Source: Ahaetulla prasina (taxonomy: Eukaryota > Chordata > Lepidosauria > Squamata > Colubridae). From it: 64,000 nucleotides of DNA. Shown piece by piece: positions 10,801-22,800 of this stretch (its first letter is position 1; every line of letters begins with the position of its first letter). Below the pieces are notes generated by a model. It worked only from the letters and a program-made list of their open reading frames with translations. It was not told the origin of the DNA and ran no database searches. The stretch spans positions 365,509,233 through 365,573,232 of the forward strand of contig NC_080539.1 in NCBI RefSeq assembly GCF_028640845.1, read 5' to 3'. A program made the translations under genes and the position numbers.

Positions 10801-13800
10801 TCCAGAGCGTCGGTGCTCCCACAGAGAAGGCCCTACTCCTGGGGGCCGCCAGCCGACACTGTTTGGCAGACGGCACCCTGAGGAGACCCTCTCTGTGAGA
10901 GCGTACGGGTCGGTGGGAGGCAAAGGGTAACAGCAGGCGGTCTCGTAAGTACCCGGGTCCTAAGCCATGGAGCGCTTTAAAGATGGTAACCAAAATCTTG
11001 AAGCGCACCCGAAAAACCACAGGAAGCCAGTGCAGACTACGGAGCAGTGATGTCACGTGGGAGCCACGAGCGGCTCCCGTTACTACTCGCGCAGCCGCAT
11101 TCTGGACTAACTGTAGCCTCCGGGTGCACCTCAAGAGTAGCCCTATGTAGAGAGCATTGCAGTAATCCAGCCTAGACGTAACTAGAGCGTGAGTGACCGT
11201 GCATAAGGCATCCCGGTCAAGGAAGGGACGCAACTGGCGGACCAAGCGAACTTGGTAAAAGGCCCTCCTGGAGACGGCCGCCAGATGTTCATCGAAGGAC
11301 AGCCGTCCATCCAAGAGGACGCCCAAATTGCGAACCACCTCCTTTGGGGCCACTAACTCGCCCCCAACAGTCAGCTGCGGATGCAGCTGACTGTACCGGG
11401 GTGCCGGCATCCACAGCCACTCCGTCTTGGAGGGATTGAGCTTGAGTCTGTTTCTCCCCATCCAGACCCGTACAGCTTCCAGGCACCGGGACAGCACTTC
11501 GACCGCTTCGTTGGGGTGGTCCGGGGTGGAAAAGTACAGCTGAGTATCATCAGCATACAGATGTTAACTCACCCCGAAACCATGATGACCTCACCCAGCG
11601 GCTTCATATAAATGTTGAACAGGGTAGGTGAGAGAATCGACCCCTGAGGCACCCCACAAGTGAGGCGCCTCGAGGACGACCTCTGCCCCCCTGTCAACAC
11701 CGTCTGCGACCGGTCAGAGAGATAGGAGAAGAACCACCGATAAACGGTGCCCCCCACTCCTAATCCCTCCAACCGGCGCAGCAGGATACCATGGTCGATG
11801 GTATCAAAAGCCGCTGAGAGATCTAATAGGACCAAGGCAGAGGAGCAACCCCTGTCCCTGGCCCTCCAGAGGTCATCCACCGACGCGACCAAAGCCGTCT
11901 CCGTGCTATAACCGGGTCGGAAGCCGGACTGGAACGGGTCCAGATAGACAGTTTCCTCCAGGTGCCGGGGGAGCTGCCATGCAACCACACTCTCTACAAC
12001 CTTCGCCACAAAGCGAAGGTTGGAGACTGGACGATAATTACCCAAAATAGCTGGGTCCAGGGAAGGCTTCTTGAGGAGAGGTCTCACCACCGCCTCTTTC
12101 AAGGCGGTGGGGAAAACCCCTTCCACCAAAGAAGCATTTATAATCCCCTGGAGCCAGCCTCGTGTCACTTCCTGAGCAGCCAGCACTAACCAGGAAGGAC
12201 ACGGGTCCAGTAAACATGTAGTTGCATGTAACCTCCCCAGATTGTTGGGGGCAATAAACGTTGACTTTGTATATAATATACAAATGGATGAAGACTATTG
12301 CTTAACACAGTGTAAGCCGCCCTGAGTCTTCGGAGAAGGGCGGGATATAAATTCAAATTAAAAAAAAAAATTCAATGTACCCTGCGCTTGCGCACACGAC
12401 CCCCGCTTTTGGCACATGAGGCCCGGTAGGCCCATTTTTCACCCTCCCCAGGTCCAGAGGCTTTCTAGCAGCCTAGAAAGTTGAGTTTTTATAGTACACC
12501 CCTTACCACATTAGACTTTAAAACCCCCCCATATGCTCCCAGCAGTGCTGGGTTCTGCACAGAAAAGGCTCACTTTTCTTCAGTCCTTTCTACAGCAAAA
12601 TCTGATTACCTAATCATTCCAGAAAGTGCTGAAGGAAAAGGTACGTCTAGGAGAAGTCCCATGCTACTCTGGGCATACGGGATATTTAAAGTATTAAAGG
12701 TAAGAAAAGAGAAAACGGCACTTTCTCCCGACTACAACCTCTTACACTAGATATACTAAGTCCATCCCAACTGCTTTCTCCTCAATCTGATTTAGGGAAG
12801 AAAATTAGAGAAGTAGGGAAGAAAACAGATTTTTTAAAAAAATCAACCTCAAAAACATTAATTTGAATTGATGGACACGTTTTGGCCTGACTGGCACATT
12901 GCTATTAAGTATCTTTACATTGGGGGGGAACCAGGACGCGGTGGCTCAGTGGCTAAGATGGTGAGCTTGTCAATCAAAATTTGGCAGTTCAGCAGTTCGA
13001 ATCTCTAGTGCCATGTAACGGGGTGAGCTCCCGTTACCTGTCCAGGCTTCTGCCAACCTAGCAGTTCGAAAGCACGTAAAAAATGCAAGTAGAAAAATAG
13101 GGACCACCTTTGGTGGGAAGGCAACAGCGTTCCATGCGCCTTTGGCATTGAGTCATGTCGGCCACATGACCACGGAGACGTCTTCGGACAGTGCTGGCTC
13201 TTCGGCTTTGAAATGGAGATGACCCCACCCCCCAGAGTTGGGAACTACTAGTACATATGTACGAGGGGAACCTTTACCTTTACCTTAAGACTGAAGTATC
13301 AGCTCTGGGCCAAAAGAAGGAACAGAAGAAGAGAAGGCGAGAAAGCAGAAATGATGGAGGGAAAGACGCTCCGGACAAACTCACTTGCAAGTGTTGGTGA
13401 AGATGATGATGGACCAGTCCTCATGTTCATCTTGGAAAGTTTGCACCAGGTGGACCAAGTAAGCATCTTTGACCTTCTCGGGCACCAGAAGGTAACGCTG
13501 ATCGAGCTGCTCCACTGTCCGTACCCTGGTGGGATTTGGAGGGTGGAGAGAAGGAAGAAGGTATCTTAGTGGAGTTAAGGTCCAATTTCAAGTCAAGAAA
13601 TAAGAGACCAGAAGAATGACCACAACTTTATTGTCGTAGACAGAACCCTGAAAGACGGATAGAGCTTCCTTCTGCCTCCTGTTATACCAGTACTATATTT
13701 CTCAAATCATGGCAACTTTTCGATTAGACAGTCTACACCAGGGGTCTCCAGCCTTGGCAACTTAACGACTTGTGGACTTCAACTCCCAGAGTTCCTCAGC

Positions 13801-16800
13801 AACTTTGAGACTTGTGGAGCTTTGCTGGCTGAGGAACTCTGGGAGTTGAAGTCCACAAGTCGTTAAGTTGCCAAGGTTGGAGACCCTTGGTCAACACAAT
13901 CTTAAAGAAAGCTGGCTGGGGACTTCTGGGGAGTTGAAGAATTCCAGATCTACGCATCTTAAAAGTTGAAAAGTTTGAAAAACATTTTCTTATACCAAAG
14001 AGAAAAAAGACAGGGCAATCTTCCAGTTTCTTTCTCACCCTTTCTTCTTCTCAGGGCTGAACTAATATTTATTGAGTCAGTCTTGCATTCCTTAAGTTTA
14101 TCTCTGTGCACCTCTGCTGTAATATTACGTGGAATGACCTTGGGACAAGCCGGCAGAGATGCTGGCTAAGGAATGGTTAGATAAGAGGCAGCGTAAGCTA
14201 CAGCTGCCTAATGGTCAGGGCTGTTGTGACCCAGGCCCAAGTAGGTAGTAATAAACTTAGTCCATGGAAAAACAAACTTGATTCGAACATCGTTCAACTC
14301 AAAGTAAAACAAATGCCTCCCAACACAAATTCCCCAATTATCTCACAAACCTTAGTCCAATTAGGCGAACTGTCAAAGGCCCTTCCTGGCAAACGTCCAG
14401 AAACACACAAACAAAGATGTATACAAAGCAGACGACGAAGCAGAGGATGCAGCCAGAACATTGTTTTCCGGTAAGCTGAAACACCGGTGCTGGTCTCTTA
14501 TTAAGCCTTATGGAAGGGGCCAATCGTCTCTTGGCCTTACTCCTGAGTTGTCCTCTCTGCTTGAGCTGCTCTTGCCTTCTGATAGCTCTTCTCATGTGTG
14601 CATTAGGAACAGGCTCCTCCTGTTCCTCTGCCTTACTACTGTCAGCCCCTGGAGACTCTGGAGTCCGCACCTCACTGCCCGATGGCCTTGGCCTCACCTC
14701 AGCCTCATTGCTGTTCGATTCCGTTGCCAGCTCCGTAGGCTGCTGACGGACCACAACAACCCAGTCACATACTGAGATGGGCAGCTACAGGTAGTCTCCG
14801 ACTTAAAAAAATTGTTTGTTTAATGATTGTTCGAAGTTACAACGGCAGTGAAAGTGACTCATGACCCATTTTTCACACTTTCACCACCATTGCAGAATCC
14901 CCACAGGTTACGTGATCCAAATTCAAACACTTGGCAACTGACTCATATTCATGACCGTCACAGTGACCCGGCGGGGTGGGGTGGGTGTCACGTGATCCTG
15001 TTTTGTGACCTTCTGACAAGTCGAGTCAAGGGGGAAGCCAGGTTCACTTAACAACTGGGTGACTAACTTAACCCCGCAGTGATACACTTAACAACGGTGT
15101 CAAGAAAGCCCGTGAAATGGGGCAGAACTCACTTAACAACTGCCTCGCTTGGCCACAGAGATTTTGGTCGTAGGTCAAGGACGACCTTATAGGAATAAAA
15201 TAAAAGCAGTTCTTCTGGTGGTGATCTACCCTGCAAGGCCAACATCTACAGAAGAGATTGAAGTGAAGGACCTTTAATCTTTCACCTCCAAGATTATCTG
15301 GTCTGTTTCCCTCATCTCCCATGCCATGAGATTCTCCCTCACACACACACCCTCCTCCAACAGCTGGCTTCCCAGTCAAGGTCAGTCCAACAATACCCCC
15401 TCCCACAGAGGCCCTCCTCTACAAGAGCAGCCTTACTACAGGGTGCAGTTGTTTATACATCTGCTTCAGAGGTGGGTTTCAACAGGTTCTGACCAGTTCT
15501 GGAGAACCGGTAGTGGAAATTTTGAGTAGTTCGGAGAACCGGTAGTAAAAATTCTGACTGGCCCCACCCCCATCTATTCTCTGCCTCCCAAGTCCCAGCT
15601 GATCGGGAGGAAATGGGGATTTTGCAGTAACCTTCCCCTGGATTGGGGAGGGAATGGGGATTTTACAGTATCCTTCCCCTGGAGTGGGGTGGGAATGTAG
15701 ATTTTACAGTATCCTTCCCTTGGAGTGGGGTGGGAATGGAGATTTTACAGTATCCTTCCCCTGGAGTGGGGTAGGAATGGAGATTTTACAGTATTGTTCC
15801 CCTGCAACGCCCACCAAGCCATGCCACACCCACCAAGCCATGCCCACAGAACCGACAGTAAAAATTTTTGAAACCCACCCGTGATCTGCTTAACCTTTCC
15901 TGTACCAGCCCCCACCCTTTGCAATATTCACCCACTCCACCCCTAGCAATACATGCAGCCCCCATTTTGCATCAGTTCCAGAAACAAGTTACAACCAAAT
16001 TATTTCAAACTGGTTTTGGTTGCTTGGTTCGGGTTTTCTTTGAGGTTAATGTTGCTTTGCGTGATGAATTGGTTTTGGTCAGGGGTGAAATGTAAAATTT
16101 GTTACTACCAGTTCTGTGGGCGTGGCTTGGTGGTGGTGGGTGTAATGTGATTGGGTGGGCTTGGCCAACTTTTTTTTTTTAACTTTTAAAAGCATTTTTT
16201 AAAATGCTCTTTGGCCGAAGAGCTTGTAGAAAATATGCTTTTAAAGGGTTCTGATGATCAGGCAACTCAGCTGGGATCGCCAGAGGGGGAAAAAAAGCTT
16301 TTAAAGACTTCTGACGATCCCAGCTGAGCCACGTGATCATCAGAGGCTTTTTTTTTTACTTTTAAAAGCATTTTTTCGGCAGAAGAAAAAGTGCTTTTAA
16401 AAGTAAAAACAAACAAACTGATGATCGCGCGACTCAGCTGGGGCAGGGGGGGCAGGGATTTTTGCTACTGGTTCTCCGAACCACCACCCGCCATCGCTAT
16501 CAGATCGGGAGATCCGGTCCGAACCGGGAGCATTTCACCCCTGGTTTTGACCTTGTTTACGAATCCCTAGTGCTGCCGTGTAACGGGGTGAGCTCCCGTT
16601 ACTTGTCCCAGCTTCTGCCAACCTAGCAGTTTCGAAAGCACGTAAAAATGCAAGTAGAAAAAATAGGAACCACCTTTGGTGGGAAGGTAACAGCGTTCCG
16701 TGAGCCTTTGGTGTTGAGTCATGCCAGCCACATGACCACGGAGACGTCTTTGGACAGCGCTGGCTCTTCGGCTTTGAAACGGAGATGAGCACCGCCCCCT

Positions 16801-19800
16801 AGAGTCGGCAACAACTAGCACGTATGTGCGAGGGGAACCTTTACCTTTACCTTACTTTTGTGGTTTAATGTCCACTGCCGAAAGTCCTTTGGGACTGGGA
16901 TGGGTTATAAATACCGTAAAATAAACGAAACGAATCAATGATAAAGAAGACTCTGCGGTAATTGCTCTGCTCACATACAGCCGTCTGCCCGGCTGCGGAA
17001 ATTCTAGTTTATTGTTTATTGCAAATGGATCCCATTTGGCTTCTACCTAAAATTATTTCTTTGACCTGGTGTAGCGATGCACGAAATAAACTCAAGGGTT
17101 GGTTTGTTCAGCATTAAAACTGATCCAAGATTCCTGCGTTGTTGTTCTTATGCAAAGTAGGAGCAAAAACGAAGCCTCCTCCGCTTTGGATTTTTGCAGG
17201 ACTGACATATCAGGAATCCTGGTTTAGACTGAATGCTGAAAGTTCCGAGTCTGTTGTTTCCAGTGACAGGAGAAAAGTGGCATTTATGTGTACAGGTAGT
17301 CCTCGACTTACAACCATGCGTTTTAGTCGCTGTTCGAAGTTACAAAACTGCTGAAAGAAGTGACTTATCACGGTTTTTCACACCTACAACCGTTGCGGCA
17401 ACTCCACGGTCACGTGGATCAAAAGTTCCGGTGCTTGGCAACTGGTTCGTGTTTATGACGGTTGTAGTGTCCTGCGAATCACGTAATCCCCTTTTGCGAC
17501 CTTCTGACCAGCTAAGTCCATGGGGAAACCAGATTCACTTAACAACCGAGTTTATTGACAACTGTAGCGATTCACTTAAAAAATGTGGCAACGAAGGTTG
17601 TAAATGCGGGGTAAAACTCAAGATCTGTCTCGCTTAAGCAACATAAACCTCTCAGCGGCTTTCGATACCATCGACCATGGTATCCTGCTGCGCCGGTTGG
17701 AGGGATTGGGAGTGGGAGGCACCGTTTATCGGTGGTTCTCCTCCTATCTCTCCGACCGGTCGCAGTCGGTGTTGACAGGGGGGCAGAGGTCGGCCCCGGG
17801 GCGCCTCACTTGTGGGGTGCCGCAGGGTCGATCCTCTCGCCTACTGTTCTTTATCTACATGAAGCCGCTGGGTGAGATCATCAGTGGTTTCGGTGTGAAG
17901 TACCAGCTGTATGCGGATGACACCCAGCTGTACTTCTCTACACCGGACCACCCCAACGAAGCCATCGAAGTGCTGTCCCGGTGTCTGGAGGCCGTACGGG
18001 TCTGGATGGGGAGAAACAGGCTCAAGCTCAATCCCGCCAAGACAGAGTGGCTGTGGATGCCGGCATCCCGGTACAGTCAGCTAAATCCGCAGCTGACCAT
18101 CGGTGGCGAGTCAGTGGCCCCGATGGAGAGGGTTCGCAACTTAGGCGTCCTCCTGGATGAACGGCTGTCTCTAGAAGATCATTTGACGGCCGTCTCCAGG
18201 AGAGCGTTTTACCAGGTTCGCCTGGTACGCCAGTTGCGCCCCTTTCTGGACCGGGATGCCCTATGCACGGTCACCCACGCACTCGTGACGTCTCGCCTGG
18301 ATTACTGCAATGCTCTCTACATGGGGCTCCCTTGAAGGGCATCCGGAGGCTACAGTTAGTCAGAATGCGGCTGCGGGTGATAGATGGAGCCCCTCGTGGC
18401 TCCCGCATGACACCCATCCTGCGCAGACTGCACTGGCTACCTGTGGCCTTCGGGTGCGCTTCAAGGTTCTGGTGACCACCTTTAAAGCGCTCCATGGCAT
18501 TGGGCGGGTTATTTACGGGACCGCCTACTGCTGCGAATACCTCTCACCGACCGTGCGCTCTCATAGAGAGGGTCTCCTCAGGGTGCCGTCAGCGAGGCAA
18601 TGTCGTCTGGCGACGCCCAGGGGAAGGGCCTTCTCTGTGGGGGCTCCCACCCTCTGGAACGAACTACCCCCCGGACTTCGTCAGCTTTCGGACCTCCGGA
18701 CCTTCCGCCGCGGGCTTAAAACATACCTATTTAATTGTGCAGGACTGAGCTAGATTTTAAATTTATGGGTTTTAATTGGGTTCTGTTTTTATATTTTAAT
18801 AACGGGCTTTAGAATAAGTTTTTTAATTGTTTTTATATTGTATTTGTGTTATGTATTTTTAAGTGCCTGTAAACCGCCCTGAGTCCTTCGGGAGATAGGG
18901 CGGTATATAAATATGATTAATAAATAAATAAAAAAATAAAAAAATAAATTTTGGGCTCCACTGTAGCCGTAAGTCGAGGACCACCTGTGGTTGGCACCAG
19001 AAATCCGGCTTGTTTAACATAAACTAACTTTCTCCACCAAGACTGACCCAAGATCTTTTCAGGACCGTGAGATTGGCCAGCTGTTAGGCACAGGGATTTT
19101 AAAAGCACTAGCCAACAATCAAATTATAAACAGTTACTTAAGCCTGGTCAAAGTCCATCAGCAATAGAGCTTTCATTAGGAAGTCAAGAGATTCAACTCA
19201 TTACGCCAGAATTCGTTCCAAAGCATTCATTAAGCAGGAGTGGAGGGATACAGAAGAAACTTAATTAAACATACAGGATCAATTGGTTGAGGAAGATTAA
19301 GACGGAAATTGTGGCTTAAATGAGATGTTTAAATAGGCTTATGTGAAACCATTTATATCCTCCCTTCACTCCCATTACATTCAATTCAGGGAAGGAAGTA
19401 GAAAGCAGTTTTATTTACCCTCTGAGCATTGGACTTTTGAATCGAGAGCGATCCCACAGGGAGCAGTTGGACAATCACTCTGTTTATGATCACTTTGTGG
19501 AATTTATCTACACCAGGTTGATAATCAATCCTTTAGGCATCAAATACACAATCAATACACCAGATCAATCCTTTAGGCATCAAATTTTGAGCCAACCAGT
19601 CTCTCTCAGCCCAACCCACCTCACAGGATTGTTGTTGTGGGAAAAATGGGAGGAAAGAGCATTAGGAATGTTCATTGCCTTGAATAATTTATATAAAGTA
19701 GTAAAGGCAAAATAAAAGTCTAATAATCTATCTCTCCATCCATCTCTCTGTGTCGGAGGCAGAAGTGGGGCTAGAGCCATCCGGGTGTGATGTGCAGACT

Positions 19801-22800
19801 CCAGAGCCTCCAGAAGCTGACAGTAGTGAGGCAGAGAAACAGGAGGAGCCTGTTCCTAATGCACGCATGAGAAGAGCTGCCAGAAGGCAAGAGCAGCTAA
19901 AGCAAAGAGGATGACTCGGGAGTAGGGCCAAGAGATGATTGGCCCCTCCCATAAGGCTTAAAAGACCAGCAACAGCTCTTGGGCTCTTTGTCGGTAAACA
20001 ACGTTGATAAGACTTGCTCCTTGTCTTGCTGCATTTATTTCTTGTCGGCGTCTTCCGCTTTTGAACTTTTGCCAAGAAAAGCCTTTGGCAGTTTGCCTAA
20101 TTAGACCAAGGTTGGTGATAAGGCTGAAGAACTGTGTTATGAAGAATTTGCTTTGAGTTAGTTTGGACGACGCTGAGAATGAGTTTAATTCACAGCTGTT
20201 CTAATAAAGTCTGTTTGTTTTTTGAACTGACTGCGTTTACTACTACCTACTTGGGCCTGGGTCACAACACACAGTTCTGTAAGCCTCTCTCATATCCTCC
20301 TCCCCCTCCCGCCGAGCCCCAAATTCTTTCCCCATTAGAAGACATTCTCCCCCCCAAAAGCCAAACTCACTCAGATATTGATTCCCAGAAGAACGGTTTG
20401 TTCATGGCGATCTTCTGAAGTTCATTCAGGGTATCTGTCAGGGTGGCACTGAAGAGCATTGTCTGCCTCTTGGTTGGGACTGCAGCCAAGATGACTTCCA
20501 AGTCTTTGGTAAAGTCGGTGCAGCCTTGTTCTAGTAACCGGTCGGCTTCGTCTAGGACCTAAAATGAAACCAAAAAGTGGGCCTCTGTGGCTCAGACTGC
20601 TAATGCAGTCTGTTATTAACAGCAGCTGCTTGCAATTACTGCAGGTTCTAGTCCCACCAGGCCCAAGGTTGACTCAGCCTTCCATCCTTTATAAGGTAGG
20701 TAAAATGAGGACCCAGATTGTTGGGGGCAATAAGTTGACTTTGTATATAATATGCAAATAGGATGAAGACTATTGCTAACATAGTGTAAGCCGCCCTGAG
20801 TCTACGGAGAAGGGCGGGATATAAATGCAAATAAAAAAAAAAAGGAGACAGGAAGTGGCTGCAGCTGAACCACCAAAACCTAGTACAGACCAGACCGAAG
20901 GGTAAAAGCAACCCCGGAAAGTAGCCTGGGCTGGACCATGTTCCTACTGGGGAAATATCTACCGTACATCAGAGTAAGACTTGCGGACTTCAATTCCCAG
21001 AATTCCGCAGCCAGCACACTGGTTCTTTCATGCAAGCTGACTTTCAGGACAGGTAAGTCACCGACTTAGAATTTTTTTTTTTTTTTACATTTATATCCCG
21101 CCCTTCTCCGAAGACTCAGGGCGGCTTACAGTGTGTAAGGCAAAAGTCTCATTCTATTTGTATATTTTACAAAGTCAACTTATTGCCCCAACAATCTGGG
21201 TCCTCATTTTACCTACCTTATAAAGGATGGAAGGCTGAGTCAATCTTGGACCTGGTGGGGCTTGAACCTGCAGTAATTGCAGGCAGCTGGTTTTAATAAC
21301 AGGCTTCTTACAGCCTTGAGCCACCACGGCCCTTGTCATTGAGCCTGGAATTATGGTTGTCATTCATGCTGGTTGTTAAGCGGGTGATGACATACCACCA
21401 ACCCAATTTTATGACGTTTTTTGTGGCGATGGTTAAGAGCAGCTGTTGTCTGCAGTGGGTGTTATTTGCAGTAAACAGGAAGTAAATGCCAGCTTCCGGC
21501 AAAATCCATCATAAATCGTGGTCACATGACCGTGGGATGCTGGAAATGGCTGCAAATGCATGCCAATTGCTGAGTACCCAAAATGTGATCACATGACCAC
21601 AGGGGTGGAGGGTGGGTGGGTTTGTGAGGCGGTCATTGGAACTTGGAATCCAAGTCAGAAGGACCTTTTTTGGGTTCTGTCATAATTTCGAATGGTTGCT
21701 AAATGACTGGTCCTAATCAAGGAATACCTGTATATATTTACTCAGTTTTTGATGGTCTAAAAAAAACCACCCCATCTTAATCAATTTGACTGAAGCCTAA
21801 TGGGTTTAAGTCCATTTTTTTAAAAAATGGACTTAACAATATTTTTCTTACGGATTACACGGTTTTAAAACAAATCCTACTACATGGAGACAAGCTTGGA
21901 GAAAACAAAGTGGAGGGAATAAAACCAGTGATGGCTAACCTTTTTGCCATTGCGTGCCAGGAGGCCGGGGCCTGGGGGGGGGTCACACGAGTGCGTGCCC
22001 ACACCCATAATTCTATGCGCCCCATCTCCGCGCATGTGCACGCAACTCTTTCCCCCCCCCCGACACGTGATGGCCCGGTAGGCCCGTTTTTCTCTCTTAC
22101 CTGTCTCCAGAGCCTCTCTAGGAGTCGGGGGGGTGGGGATGGTGGAAAACTGCCTTTCCCATCCCTCCCAGGCCCTCCGGAGGCCAGAAACGGCCCGTTT
22201 ACCAACTTCCGGTTGGGCAGGAAGTGACTTTTTTTGCTGTCCCCAGCCTCCAGAACCTCTCTAGGAGTCTCTGGGGGGTGGGGGACAGCAAAAAAGTCAC
22301 TTCCTGTCCAACCGGAAGTTGGTAAATGGCCGTTCTGGCCTCGAGGCCTGGGAGGATGGAAAGGCAGTTTTCCACCCCCCGAGACTCCTAGAGAGGGTCT
22401 GGAGACAGGTAAGAGAGAAAAACGGGCCTTCCCCACCCACACCCAGGGCCTCTGGAGGCAGGAAACAGCCTGTTTCCCTACTTCTGGTGGGCCCAGAAGG
22501 CCCGAAAATCAGCTGGCTGGTGCGCGCATGTGCACCGGAGCTGAGCTCACGTGCCCGCTGATATGGTTACGCGAGCCATCTGTGGCACGCGTGCCATAGG
22601 TTCACCATCACGGGAATAAACAATCCACCAGAAAAATATGTTGAGCAGCTGTGTGGTCATTGCAGAATTTAGTGTCAGAAATTTTGATCAGAGGAGAGGC
22701 GTTACTAGGTCTTTAGGATTCCAAGAGAACGTACAGGTTGTCCTTGATTTATGACTTACCTGAAAAAGGGGCTTACAACTTGGACCTAAAGTTCCAACAG

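Larger units (their letters stand above)
9757..12480. mobile_element. Nested cluster: CAGTGATGGC-type hAT with three later insertions
   Basis: The host hAT begins CAGTGATGGCTAACCTTTTT, is interrupted at 9804 by a serial-hairpin element, resumes at 10312, is interrupted again by a tRNA-SINE (about 10350-12371), and ends in a GCGCACACGACCCC / GGCCCGGTAGGCCC segment that matches the interior of the related 21926-22613 copy. Confidence 0.7.

Noticed and set aside
10706..12186. Reverse-transcriptase ORFs as a possible domesticated gene
   Set aside because: Frameshifted, 5'-truncated, flanked by target-site duplications and an A/T tail: an ordinary dead L2 copy.
12935..13010. Possible tRNA gene
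   Set aside because: The box A/box B-like sequences belong to Sauria SINE heads (also at 56690 and 62870); no proper cloverleaf is evident and the (ACCTTT)n tail follows.
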